DNA from: Bacteroidia bacterium
GTDB taxonomy: Bacteria; Bacteroidota; Bacteroidia; JADZBD01
Direction of reading: 5' to 3'
DNA length: 64,000 nt
Assembly (NCBI GenBank): GCA_020852255.1
Contig: JADZBD010000022.1
Coordinates: 24,761 to 88,760, forward strand
This document shows positions 27,229 to 35,265 of this stretch, piece by piece. The position numbers and the translations under genes are program-made. The notes under the pieces are model-generated. The model saw only the letters and a list, made by a program, of their open reading frames with translations. It searched no databases and had not been told where the DNA came from. The first letter of the stretch is position 1; each line of letters begins with the position of its first letter.

Positions 27229-27549
27229 TTAGTGTTTGTAAGGAGTTACCTGTATGAATCTCACTCTTGCTACGACCGCATCTGAAGTGTTTTTAATTTT
27301 GATCTGTCCCTGATGCTCGTATTGAAGTTCATTCAGGTTGGTATTTCCCAAATCAAACAACCCACTCTGGCTTTTAACAGATACGTTTACAGGTTCTTCC
27401 ACTAAAACAAAATAGCTGTGAAAGGCCTTTTCGTTTCTAATCTCGCTGGGTTGAAGTACGATGTGCCGGAAGCGTGTGTAATAACTATCTCCAAAACCCA
27501 ACTCCCGCATCCTGCGGCAAATAAAATCATGTGCCAGTTCCGGGGTCAT
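27229..27549 (-). CDS. Small strand-rich protein, putative structural
   Basis: 106 residues with alternating hydrophobic strands (HIVLQPSEIRNEKAFHSYFV, FVLVEEPVNVSVKSQSGLF, ADAVVARVRFIQV-like end). The start overlaps the upstream gene by 23 bp. No recognised domain. Part of a run of four compact beta-rich proteins between 27.2 and 29.2 kb. Confidence 0.5.
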   Translation of the reverse strand: MTPELAHDFICRRMRELGFGDSYYTRFRHIVLQPSEIRNEKAFHSYFVLVEEPVNVSVKSQSGLFDLGNTNLNELQYEHQGQIKIKNTSDAVVARVRFIQVTPYKH

Positions 27550-28036
27550 CGCTATTCAGGTTTTGAATGATGTATATATCCACTTCGTAATTCACCACAG
27601 ATCCGTTAAGTATTCCCCAGTTGTCTTCTATAAATCCATGCACCGTGGTGGTCTTTGGATCAAGATTGATTTCTATGCTTTTATTGAATGTGTTGTGCGT
27701 GTAGGGCTTTACCTCAAAAACAGAATCAGTGAAATCAAGAAGACTTAGATTTTTATCCTCAAGGATGAGATCGCCGAAGAAGAAAACCCGCTCGCTTCTG
27801 TTACTGCTTAAAGAGAGCTTCCCTGCAATTAGTTCGCGACCATAAGGAGGATCAACACCAACTGCCCCAATCACAGGCACCGCTTCTCCAATTCCTACAA
27901 TTACACCGCTATCCAGAAGCCTGATCTTGTACCACAGCGAGCACACGGCTTTTGCATTGAAAGAAAGCGGGATCTCAAAGTGTTTGATCTCTCCTGCACT
28001 TGAAATGCGAACCGTATGAATGATAATCTCTTCCAT
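27527..28036 (-). CDS. Beta-rich protein, putative capsid or vertex component
   Basis: 169 residues, nearly all predicted strand: IIIHTVRISSAGEIKHFEIP, SLWYKIRLLDSGVIVGIG, RVFFFGDLILEDKNLSLLDF, NYEVDIYIIQNL. The size fits a single jelly-roll or Ig-like virion protein. It shares its end with the next gene (1-bp overlap at 28036). The structural role is inferred from composition and neighbours. Confidence 0.45.
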   Translation of the reverse strand: MEEIIIHTVRISSAGEIKHFEIPLSFNAKAVCSLWYKIRLLDSGVIVGIGEAVPVIGAVGVDPPYGRELIAGKLSLSSNRSERVFFFGDLILEDKNLSLLDFTDSVFEVKPYTHNTFNKSIEINLDPKTTTVHGFIEDNWGILNGSVVNYEVDIYIIQNLNSDDPGTGT

Positions 28037-28431
28037 TAGTTGAGTTCGATTTCACAGTCCAGGTACAATTGAACCGTGTAAGAAGCAAACACCGTGCGAC
28101 CATCTGCTTTATCGGTAAACTCCAGTTTCACCTGACCGTTTCCGATAATAACATCCTTCAAAGGCCAGTAACGGATGTCCATGTTGGCATTCACTCCGTT
28201 CATGACACGCTGTACGGCATGATTCTCTGGGAAAAACTCTCGTTTGTTAATCTCTAGTCGGGCATATCCCCTGTGGTAAAGCAAATCCGGTTTTTCAGAA
28301 GCAAATGCCACACCGAAGACCTTCTTCACGCTTTTATCAAGCTCGAAAGTTTCAGAGACCTTTTCTCCCAAAACCGTTACCGTTAGTTCAAAGACTTTAG
28401 GTGCACGGATGATATTGATGTTTTCGTTCAT
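28036..28431 (-). CDS. Beta-rich protein, putative capsid component
   Basis: 131 residues with repeated strands (VFELTVTVLGEKVSETFELD, VKLEFTDKADGRTVFASYTV, QLYLDCEIELN). No enzyme motif and no membrane segment. It lies 92 bp downstream of the best major-capsid candidate. Likely a minor or companion capsid protein if the module is viral. Confidence 0.45.
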   Translation of the reverse strand: MNENINIIRAPKVFELTVTVLGEKVSETFELDKSVKKVFGVAFASEKPDLLYHRGYARLEINKREFFPENHAVQRVMNGVNANMDIRYWPLKDVIIGNGQVKLEFTDKADGRTVFASYTVQLYLDCEIELN

Positions 28432-28523
28432 CTGTTATTTATACTTTGTCGTTGGATTGAAAACTTCAGGCTTCCTTTTAATAGGAGCCTGAAGTTTAGT
28501 TTTCATTCGTCTGCACTCAGGAA

Positions 28524-29243
28524 TTAGGGAGTGGTGATCGTTCCGTGCAAGGCAGCGAAGATGTACGTGTTTGCCACGATTCCGTCGAGCGTCCCCAACT
28601 CAAGGGTCATTTCTACAAGCACATCATCGTGGATCAGACGCGGGTTAGCCAGTTTGTAATAACCCACAGGCACAATCCCGTACCCGGCAGTCTTGAACAC
28701 ATTGTTCGAGGTGTCGGGAACGATGAGTTTTTTGTTGGCCTTCAAAGAAACTTCTCCGTTAGCAACGGCTGGGATGGCTTCCACCGCCGCGTAATTCGTG
28801 GCGATGATCTTGTCCTTGGTGGCATCTGCCGCCACTCCTGCCAAGAGGATGATCCCGGACACAAGCATAGCTTGATTCTTTGGGAGTTTGGCGTTGGAGA
28901 TATTGCGAAGACCGATCTCCTTGTCGTCTTGGGTTTCAAAGATTTTGATGGTCTTTGAACTTGCGGGTTTGATCGAATAAATGATCGTGTCGGCAAGACG
29001 CAGTTCTCCTTTTTTAAGTCCCTCACGGATGTGAGCAGGCAGTTCTGCAAAATGCTTTTCCATCTCAGCCCTTGATCCCTTGGAGGCAGGTGCCGGGGTG
29101 GAGAGTTTTTTCATCACGTTCACCCGCTGTATGGGGTTCATCTTCTGAAGAGCTCCCATCAGCTCCTCGTTTTCCAGCGCATCGAGACCCAAGAGGGCTC
29201 CAGCGTTGTTGTATTCTTCAATTGCTTCAAGTTGTCCGTTCAT
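28524..29243 (-). CDS. Putative major structural (capsid) protein
   Basis: 239 residues. A helical N-terminal region with an Ala/Pro/Lys tract (1-75) precedes a strand-rich C-terminal domain from TIIYSIKPASSKTIKIFET through VEMTLELGTLDGIVANTYIF. It is soluble, has no motif of an enzyme, and is flanked by the longest untranslated gaps in the operon (92 and 51 bp), as often seen for highly expressed capsid genes. The length is short for a double jelly-roll protein, so a single jelly-roll or other fold is possible. Confidence 0.45.
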   Translation of the reverse strand: MNGQLEAIEEYNNAGALLGLDALENEELMGALQKMNPIQRVNVMKKLSTPAPASKGSRAEMEKHFAELPAHIREGLKKGELRLADTIIYSIKPASSKTIKIFETQDDKEIGLRNISNAKLPKNQAMLVSGIILLAGVAADATKDKIIATNYAAVEAIPAVANGEVSLKANKKLIVPDTSNNVFKTAGYGIVPVGYYKLANPRLIHDDVLVEMTLELGTLDGIVANTYIFAALHGTITTP

Positions 29244-29294
29244 GGTGTTTTGGTTTTTGTTTTCGTTTGAATTATTTGGTTTCTTTTTAGTGTT

Positions 29295-30011
29295 CTAGAG
29301 AATTCTTTCTTCTTCCGTACTTCCCAGGAATTTGTCATCGTCCCCGGTGCCGGAAAGTCTTTCTTCGATCTGCTCGATCTCTTCTGTTCCTTTCATTTCA
29401 GGCTGAGAAATGATCTCTTGCTCTTTCTCAAAGTCAGAAGCAGATTCCTTAATCTTTTCCTCGTACTTTTCCAGTTCGCTTAAGTCCATCTGGTCAGTTT
29501 CGCTCTGAGGATGGGTGTAGTAGGTTACTTCGCCCATTGGCTTTTCCTCCGTTTTGGTAGTGGTTTCCGTTTTCTTCTCTGTGGAATCCGATTCTTTCTT
29601 TTTGATGACCTTGTCCAGCCAGAACTTCTGTAAAATTCCCTTGCCGTATGCCTTTGCCCGGTCTTTGGCTTTTGTAATGGCGGACTTTTTCTCTTCTTCC
29701 GGTCCATTTACCGTTTCTGTGGAAGGCATCAGGTTGGAGGCCATCATGCCAACTCCGAAAGAGGTGAGTTCCGGTGATCCGATCACTTCACCCGTTCCCG
29801 TTGCAAGGATTCCACCAAGCACCGACCACCTTCCAATAGCGGCTCCCGTAAATCCTCCGGCTAATCCGGTTACAAGACGAAGGGCTGCTTGTCCCGCACC
29901 TTTTTTCAGACGCTTCCCCATCGGAAGTTTTCTGTCCGAAGCCGAGTCTTCGATATTTTGCAGCCATTGGGAAGTTTGCTTCCGCTTGGCATCTTTTTCA
30001 TAGCTGTTCAT
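29295..30011 (-). CDS. Protein with hydrophobic central hairpin, putative virion membrane protein
   Basis: 238 residues from ATG 30011; a longer in-frame reading would invade the transglutaminase-like gene and is basic low-complexity. The middle (residues ~37-85) is Gly/Ala-rich and hydrophobic (GAGQAALRLVTGLAGGFTGA, VLGGILATGTGEVIG), a likely membrane-embedded hairpin. The tail is Glu/Lys/Thr-rich. No homologue recognised. Confidence 0.5.
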   Translation of the reverse strand: MNSYEKDAKRKQTSQWLQNIEDSASDRKLPMGKRLKKGAGQAALRLVTGLAGGFTGAAIGRWSVLGGILATGTGEVIGSPELTSFGVGMMASNLMPSTETVNGPEEEKKSAITKAKDRAKAYGKGILQKFWLDKVIKKKESDSTEKKTETTTKTEEKPMGEVTYYTHPQSETDQMDLSELEKYEEKIKESASDFEKEQEIISQPEMKGTEEIEQIEERLSGTGDDDKFLGSTEEERIL

Positions 30012-30018
30012 GTCTTTG

Positions 30019-31623
30019 TTATTTAAGTTCGATGGTTTTAAATTTTTTCTCACCCGTTCTTCTTCCCGGCTTTGACTTTTTCCGACCCACTCCCTCAAGA
30101 GGTTTTTCCTTTTTCTCTTTATCTTGCTGTTTTGGTTTGAAAGCGAGGTATCCAAGTCCAAGAGCTGAAAGGATGCCCGTTCCCCAGAGTGTGGGTTTGA
30201 GCCACTTTTTGTTTTTCTCCCAGAAGGTTTCGTCCTTTTCTTCGGGCGGGGTATCTTCTCCGGCGGTTCTTTGAGAAGAGCTGTCCGGTGCCGGGGTTTC
30301 GTCTTCAATTGTTTTGGGTAAAGCGTCCAGATCAACCTGCGGTTCCGTTTTATTGATCTTTTCAATTTCCTTGTCCACGTCAGCTGTGTCTTCAAAATCA
30401 GCTGCCTCTTTATTCTTCTTTGGAAAGAGGTTTCCGATCTTCTTCAAAAATCCGGCGATGACGGCAAGCACTCCGGTGGATGAAGCAATCGCTGTCGCTG
30501 TGGCAGGTTCTCCAAGACCAGCCAAGCCTTCAATTTCATCTGTTCCCTGCATGAACTCAGAGTAGTAAACATCCTGACCCAGCAGTTCAGTAAGCGGTGT
30601 CCGCTCATTCATTGCGGTTACAGCTTCGTCGTATCCGCTCAGAGGAACTTCTTTATTCTGATTGCCCTTTCCTTTTAAGATGGATTCCTTCAGGTTTTCG
30701 GGCTTTCCACCCGCAGCGAAGAATATTTTCTCCAGTTTTCCCTTGATCGTTTTTAGCTGAGTGAATTTCTGCATGTCCACCCCTCGCTTCTGTGCATCTG
30801 CATCGCTTAAGTAAGCGTATTTGATGCGCTGAGCAACTTTCATAAAGTTGGTCTTCATGGAGGCAAGGATGCCAGCGCGGAGAAGCACGGTTGCCGGGTT
30901 GACTTTATTGACAACGTTGACAGCCTTTTTAAGGAAGGTTTTTACCTTGCTTTCTTTCTTTGATGTAGTTGAGGTTGAGGCGGGCTTTTTCTTTTTAAAA
31001 AGATCAGCCAGTTTACCAAGATCACTTTGACCATCGTCAAACATTTCTGCGTCTATGTTGAGCGATTTTTCCGGTACTCCGTTCAGGTAGTTCAAATCCA
31101 TTGTAAAATCTTTTTTCTGTGTGAAAGGTTCTTCGTAGTTAAATCGGTCAACGACACAATCAAGGATGATGGTTTCTCCCAAAAGGGACACGACGGGGTA
31201 GATATGCGAAAAATTGTTCCCGGAGTACTTCACTATTCTTAAGAAGTGGGGAACACGGAGGTTGGAGAGGATACTGGATATAAACACAGTATAGCAATCG
31301 CAATCTACCCCTTGGTGTCGGTCGTGCCAGGCTCTTGCAGGGCTGCGAACCTGCTCCTTGCCATCTTCATCTTTACGGTAATTGATATGCGTGTAAACAA
31401 AGTCCCAGATTCTTTGGCAGGTCTCTTTGATAGAGTTTCCTTTCAGTAGTCGGGAGATCCCTGCTGTATGAAAAAGTGTTTCCGAAACGACTTTGGGAAT
31501 GAATCTCACCGTATGACCCACGTTGGCGTTTCGTTGAACGGTAATCTCTTCCATCTCAGCTTTTGGAAAGAGGCTGTCGTACTGTATGCCCGGTTTAATA
31601 TGTCGTTTTGTGATAACCTGCAC
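30019..31623 (-). CDS. Transglutaminase-like cysteine protein with membrane anchor
   Basis: 534 residues. Residues ~65-160 form a transglutaminase-like core with Cys108 (GVDCDCYTVFISSIL), His140 (NNFSHIYPVV) and Asp155 (IILDCVVDRF), a complete Cys-His-Asp triad. The long remainder is Lys/Glu-rich with a Gly/Ala hydrophobic patch (ATAIASSTGVLAVIAGFLKK) and a C-terminal span (PTLWGTGILSALGLGYLAF). It could crosslink or process virion proteins, or act on peptidoglycan. Largest gene of the module. Confidence 0.6.
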   Translation of the reverse strand: MQVITKRHIKPGIQYDSLFPKAEMEEITVQRNANVGHTVRFIPKVVSETLFHTAGISRLLKGNSIKETCQRIWDFVYTHINYRKDEDGKEQVRSPARAWHDRHQGVDCDCYTVFISSILSNLRVPHFLRIVKYSGNNFSHIYPVVSLLGETIILDCVVDRFNYEEPFTQKKDFTMDLNYLNGVPEKSLNIDAEMFDDGQSDLGKLADLFKKKKPASTSTTSKKESKVKTFLKKAVNVVNKVNPATVLLRAGILASMKTNFMKVAQRIKYAYLSDADAQKRGVDMQKFTQLKTIKGKLEKIFFAAGGKPENLKESILKGKGNQNKEVPLSGYDEAVTAMNERTPLTELLGQDVYYSEFMQGTDEIEGLAGLGEPATATAIASSTGVLAVIAGFLKKIGNLFPKKNKEAADFEDTADVDKEIEKINKTEPQVDLDALPKTIEDETPAPDSSSQRTAGEDTPPEEKDETFWEKNKKWLKPTLWGTGILSALGLGYLAFKPKQQDKEKKEKPLEGVGRKKSKPGRRTGEKKFKTIELK

Positions 31624-31626
31624 TAC

Positions 31627-32109
31627 TTACTTTTTTAAAGTGATTTCTTTGTTGTCCTCATAAGGGACTTTCTTCCATCCCAGATCAATCGTGGTAAGTG
31701 TTCTCACGTTCGCTTTCACTCCTTCACCGGAGAGTAAGGCTTTCACAAGGTCGCCCGCTAAGGAAAATATACCTGTGAGTGGTATGTCGATCATGATCTT
31801 GTCGATGACCGCTTCTCCGAATCCCGGAACGAGGATATCCTTGGGGACGACCTGTGAGGAGCCTATTACATTCTCTTTATAGATGAGTTTCACAAAGGGA
31901 AATTTCATTTTCAGTTTCGTGCGTGTGGGATTCTTTATTTTAACATCCACGCGAATAAGTGCACCATTCAGATTTAACTTGTGAATCATCGCTTTAGGTA
32001 CGATCACCAATTCAGTTGCCGTGCTACCGAGTCTTCTCGCATATGCGATTGCTCCTGTTGCTAGGGCGGCGATACCGGTACCGACGAGTATTTTCTTAAT
32101 CAGGCTCAT
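31627..32109 (-). CDS. LEA14/WHy-like domain protein with membrane anchor
   Basis: 160 residues. Start ATG 32109 overlaps the upstream stop as ATGA. One N-terminal membrane segment (ILVGTGIAALATGAIAYA) is followed by a strand-rich domain, LNGALIRVDVKIKNPTRTKLKMKF and VPGFGEAVIDKIMIDIPL, with the N-P-T signature of LEA_2 (WHy) domains. Bacterial LEA_2 proteins are membrane-associated and of uncertain role. Here it is probably a virion or membrane-tethered structural protein. Confidence 0.6.
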   Translation of the reverse strand: MSLIKKILVGTGIAALATGAIAYARRLGSTATELVIVPKAMIHKLNLNGALIRVDVKIKNPTRTKLKMKFPFVKLIYKENVIGSSQVVPKDILVPGFGEAVIDKIMIDIPLTGIFSLAGDLVKALLSGEGVKANVRTLTTIDLGWKKVPYEDNKEITLKK

Positions 32110-32294
32110 TTTTTGATCTTCCATTTGGAGCTTAAAAAATCCGCTCCCAGTTTAAAGCCCACCCAGATCACTCCTCCGATCACTGCTTTCACAGCGTATT
32201 CCAGCAAGCCTGAAAAATCCATACTTGCCATAAGAATCATTCCTGTAAGGAACATTCCGCTTGTTGAGTCGCTATGTGTTTTTGGAGTATCCAT
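32106..32294 (-). CDS. Small two-segment membrane protein
   Basis: 62 residues from ATG 32294 (an upstream TTG at 32309 is possible). Hydrophobic stretches SGMFLTGMILMASMDFSG and YAVKAVIGGVIWVGFKLGAD suggest one or two spans. Coupled by ATGA overlap to the LEA14-like gene. A candidate virion membrane peptide. Confidence 0.5.
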   Translation of the reverse strand: MDTPKTHSDSTSGMFLTGMILMASMDFSGLLEYAVKAVIGGVIWVGFKLGADFLSSKWKIKK

Positions 32295-32424
32295 TTTATT
32301 ATTGCACAAACATCCGGTGTTGGATTAATATGCTTGGTAGGGTTTGAGTTGGATCGCGTCGTTCGCGTAAAACAAAATCGTTTTTGAATAAAAAGAGAAC
32401 GCCCGCGTTAATTAAAGCGATTGA

Positions 32425-32646
32425 TTATTTATCGCCCAACAGTTGAAAACATGGAGGATAGTCCAGTTTTTCAAAAATGGTTTTTACCTGTGGGATCGTA
32501 AGTACTCGTCCTCTAATCTCACCAATCTCATCGCGAAAAGGCTTGATCCATGAGCGGAACACGCGCCAACTGATCTGATAGAGTTCGGCCAGTTCGTTTA
32601 AGGTGTAGGGTTTCACTACAACCCCTTTGTTGGAATCGTTTTGCAT
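32425..32646 (-). CDS. DUF4248-like small DNA-binding protein
   Basis: 73 residues. KPYTLNELAELYQISWRVFRSWIKPF followed by GEIRGRVLTIPQVKTIFEKL is an HTH-like pattern shared with two further proteins encoded at 34741-34986 and 35043-35255. Such proteins are common in Bacteroidota mobile elements. Second gene of the leftward run, so it could control it. Confidence 0.65.
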   Translation of the reverse strand: MQNDSNKGVVVKPYTLNELAELYQISWRVFRSWIKPFRDEIGEIRGRVLTIPQVKTIFEKLDYPPCFQLLGDK

Positions 32647-32672
32647 TGTAAATAGGATTTAAAGGTGATTAT

Positions 32673-33083
32673 CTAGGCAGCCTGCATCCGTCCGCCTGTG
32701 AAGTAGAATTTTAAAGTCTCGGACTGTTGCTTTCGGAGATTTTCCTCCAACCATTTTCTGGTTCCTACAAATCCTTTTTCATTGTCGGGATTGAACCACA
32801 GGGAAGGGTTCGGGATGTAACGAGAAGAATCTCTCATCACGTACCGCTTGGCCATCAGCACACGTTCACAGAAGTAGCTGAAATATTTTCCTGCATAGCG
32901 CATGAATAATTCCGGCAGGATGTCTTCATAGTACTGCGCAATATGCTGTTTGGCAAGTTCTATTTCGTGTTTGCTGAAAGCATGACCTCCATACAATTGC
33001 ATTTTTGTAAATTCCCAGGAGGCTTCTGTCAAGAGTGCTATCGCTTCGGGATGCACTCTGAAAATTGTTTCATCTTTTTTCAT
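32673..33083 (-). CDS. Unrecognised protein, first gene of the virion-like operon
   Basis: 136 residues, mostly helical (HAFSKHEIELAKQHIAQYY, FMRYAGKYFSYFCERVLMAK), ending with a basic tail. No known motif. It is the promoter-proximal gene of the 13-kb leftward run, right after a CATCTTTG box and a set of phased repeats, so a regulatory or early-assembly role is possible. Confidence 0.55.
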   Translation of the reverse strand: MKKDETIFRVHPEAIALLTEASWEFTKMQLYGGHAFSKHEIELAKQHIAQYYEDILPELFMRYAGKYFSYFCERVLMAKRYVMRDSSRYIPNPSLWFNPDNEKGFVGTRKWLEENLRKQQSETLKFYFTGGRMQAA

Positions 33084-33103
33084 CGTCGTATTTTTTCTTA
33101 CGA

Positions 33104-33111
33104 CAAAGATG
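33104..33111 (-). promoter_or_regulatory. -7-like box for the leftward operon
   Basis: On the minus strand CATCTTTG (33111 to 33104) differs from TAnnTTTG at one position and lies 20 bp before ATG 33083. It is the only promoter-like box between this operon and the next gene upstream. Confidence 0.4.
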
Positions 33112-33136
33112 GGGAGGGTGAAAAGATGGTTGTGCT

Positions 33137-33183
33137 ATAAGTGTTGTTAAGTGGGGTTAAGCGTTGGTTATGGGTGGTAAGGG
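33137..33183. repeat. Tandem ~10-bp phased repeats upstream of the virion-like operon
   Basis: Units start at 33137, 33147, 33157, 33168 and 33178 with consensus TTAAGTGKGG (10, 10, 11, 10 bp steps), i.e. one helical turn each. They occupy the space 25-75 bp upstream of the predicted -7 box of the leftward operon. The spacing suggests cooperative binding of a regulator on one face of the DNA. Confidence 0.55.
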
Positions 33184-33220
33184 CTAGCATTTGACGGTAT
33201 CTGATGCTAAAAGAAAGGAA

Positions 33221-34174
33221 TCATCTTGCATCAAAGAAATCGCTTAAAAGCATCGGCCTTCCTTGATAGGTCATGTGGTCAGCAAGACTAACTTCTCTTT
33301 CTTCCATACCACCGGAATAATAGAGCTTCAGTTTAACGGGTTCGTCATGGGCAAAAGAAAATGAATTATACTTAATTCGGAGACTATCGATACAAATTGT
33401 CGCTTTGTCATTTTGAAAAAGAGGGCTCGGGTTGGGGAAGGAGAAAATGGAATAATCATTCTCTTCGCGTACGAAAGAAGCACGGAGAGGATCATAATTA
33501 ACGGTTCGCCCATAAATATAAACTAGCCGAGGAAGAGCAACTTCTAGTTTGTATTGATTTTCAATAGCATTGCCGACGTTTTCAATGTGAAAATTCATTT
33601 TTAAAGTTAAATCGGAGATTTTTCCTCCACTGGTGGAACCTACCTGTATCGAAATGACAGGGTCTGCCAATTGTAATACTGTCTTTTCTCTTTTGAAATA
33701 TAAATTTCTCACCTCGTACTCTTCAAGCGGAACAGACTGGAAATTATAACGTCGATAATACCTGCTGTCGTTAGCCATATGTGGTGCCGAACTATTTGAA
33801 GGGATTTTAATCACGTAAATGGTCTTTGATATGTCACCTTCATAGCGTATAGGAATAATGGAAAGCTTTTCTATTCGTTTAGAAATATTGGAATGAATAA
33901 CATTTTCCAGCCATTCCTTGGTTATTTGATGCCCATCAATAAATGAATACGAAATTGGCACGTGATTTTCTTCTGTAATGCCATAGATAATGATACCCCC
34001 ATCGGAGTTTGCAAAGGCCGATACATCTTTCGCAATTTCCTTCTTTTTCGCATCAGTATTCTGCAACGACCCAGATGCCTTATAGTCCAGATGCAAGGAT
34101 TCCTCCACCTTATCTCGGATAAGATTATCTAGGTCTTTGCTTGTGATTTCTTGTTTGTTAAAAAGTGTAAGCAT
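33221..34174 (-). CDS. AlbA_2 (Schlafen-like) domain protein
   Basis: 317 residues. The N-terminal domain (20-150) has ESLHLDYKASGSL, KDVSAFANSDGGIIIYGITE and DSRYYRRYNFQSVPLE, the AlbA_2 or divergent AAA-4 pattern related to Schlafen proteins. The C-terminal ~160 residues are strand-rich and unrecognised. AlbA_2 proteins bind nucleic acid or nucleotides and many sit in defence loci. It is the first gene past the virion-like operon, 137 bp away. Confidence 0.75.
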   Translation of the reverse strand: MLTLFNKQEITSKDLDNLIRDKVEESLHLDYKASGSLQNTDAKKKEIAKDVSAFANSDGGIIIYGITEENHVPISYSFIDGHQITKEWLENVIHSNISKRIEKLSIIPIRYEGDISKTIYVIKIPSNSSAPHMANDSRYYRRYNFQSVPLEEYEVRNLYFKREKTVLQLADPVISIQVGSTSGGKISDLTLKMNFHIENVGNAIENQYKLEVALPRLVYIYGRTVNYDPLRASFVREENDYSIFSFPNPSPLFQNDKATICIDSLRIKYNSFSFAHDEPVKLKLYYSGGMEEREVSLADHMTYQGRPMLLSDFFDAR

Positions 34175-34236
34175 CTACGCTCTAGGCATAATTATTAATG
34201 AAGATTTCAAATTCATGCATTGTATTCTCTAATGAG

Positions 34237-34731
34237 TTATAAATGCCCAAATATTCCCATATAAAAGTTCCTGTAGCACTTCTCAAGGGCAAGGATTTCT
34301 TTTTGTCTCTTTTGGTACTCCGTTAAAACTCGATCATCATAAGCATCCTCTATCAATTCTAAAAATTGATCGAATTGTTGTTGAGTTTTGTTGAAGTTGT
34401 TTGCACTTCGATATAAAAGGAAAAATCGCACACGAGGACAAATCCCTTTAAATCTGATCCCATCATTTCGTGCGGCAATTACTGAACGTGTGAGTTGGCA
34501 AATTTTAAAGTAGTTGTGATTATTAATCAAGCGTGGGTCATTATCTCTGAAGCAAAGCGCATAGGGCAGGTTGCCAAACTCGTGATTAAACAATACTTTG
34601 TTAGGCTCCGAGATATGATTTTTCCGATAATCAGCTAGATTAAAAACTATTGTCAGGACGATGCTAATAATCCCAAGCGTTCCACCGATGAAGCCTACTA
34701 GGATACCCCAATTGTCGACAAACTCCTTCAT
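34237..34731 (-). CDS. Single-span membrane protein of unknown function
   Basis: 164 residues. An N-terminal membrane segment (WGILVGFIGGTLGIISIVLTIVF split by charged ends near 9-32) is followed by a soluble part rich in Asn, Arg and Tyr. No domain recognised. It lies between the AlbA_2 gene and the first of two DUF4248-like genes, and might be an effector or sensor in the accessory block. Confidence 0.5.
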   Translation of the reverse strand: MKEFVDNWGILVGFIGGTLGIISIVLTIVFNLADYRKNHISEPNKVLFNHEFGNLPYALCFRDNDPRLINNHNYFKICQLTRSVIAARNDGIRFKGICPRVRFFLLYRSANNFNKTQQQFDQFLELIEDAYDDRVLTEYQKRQKEILALEKCYRNFYMGIFGHL

Positions 34732-34740
34732 TCTGTAAAA

Positions 34741-34986
34741 TCAATTAAGGGTTAAAAATTCAATTTCTTCGCTTCGCTTATCTACTTTGACTGTCCTAGG
34801 CATACCCACACACTTTATCAATCTCTCGACCTGCTTCACCGTATAATACCTTCCTTTTTTCTTTCCAATTTCATCTTCAAAATCCCGAATGAAACTGTTG
34901 AAGGCCCTTGGGCTCATGTTATACATTTTTGCAAGTTCCTTCTTCATGTAAGGCTTGAGGGTAAATTTTGTTTCTTCTGTGATCAT
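34741..34986 (-). CDS. DUF4248-like small DNA-binding protein
   Basis: 81 residues. FTLKPYMKKELAKMYNMSPRAFNSFIRDF and GKKKGRYYTVKQVERLIKCV match the pattern of the proteins at 32425-32646 and 35043-35255: a conserved K/S-Y-M/T-K/L-x-E/Q-L start, a recognition-helix-like centre and a RYYT-xKQV close. Likely a regulator or excision-type factor of the element. Confidence 0.65.
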   Translation of the reverse strand: MITEETKFTLKPYMKKELAKMYNMSPRAFNSFIRDFEDEIGKKKGRYYTVKQVERLIKCVGMPRTVKVDKRSEEIEFLTLN

Positions 34987-35042
34987 AAAAATGGTTTTTA
35001 GCGTGTCTTGTTTCGAATAGCATAAATAAATGGGCGTAGGTT

Positions 35043-35255
35043 TCAGGAATGATTCTTGCGTTTGTGTTTTTGAACGAGGTCGAAGATGATCCTCACCTGC
35101 TTCGGGGTATAATAGTAGCCGAATCGCTGGCCTAGTTTTTCCCTATGAGGGTTGACGATCTTATCAAATTCTTTCGGAGAGGACAGGTCGAGCTTTTCGA
35201 CTAGTTGCTTCTTCATGTACGAAGTCACGTAGAAGGTTTTTTGTTTTGTTGACAT
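35043..35255 (-). CDS. DUF4248-like small DNA-binding protein
   Basis: 70 residues. FYVTSYMKKQLVEKLDLSSP and GYYYTPKQVRIIFDLV identify it as a paralogue of the neighbouring 81-residue protein and of the protein at 32425-32646. Basic C-terminus (KHKRKNHS). Confidence 0.65.
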   Translation of the reverse strand: MSTKQKTFYVTSYMKKQLVEKLDLSSPKEFDKIVNPHREKLGQRFGYYYTPKQVRIIFDLVQKHKRKNHS

Positions 35256-35265
35256 GGTAATTAAT

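Noticed and set aside
29295..30395. Extended N-terminus of the hydrophobic-hairpin protein
   Set aside because: The extra 128 codons overlap the transglutaminase-like gene and are Lys/Arg/Ser low-complexity; ATG 30011 gives a clean 7-bp gap.
20023..33083. Conventional tailed prophage
   Set aside because: No terminase, portal, head protease, tape-measure, baseplate or fibre gene could be recognised anywhere in the run.
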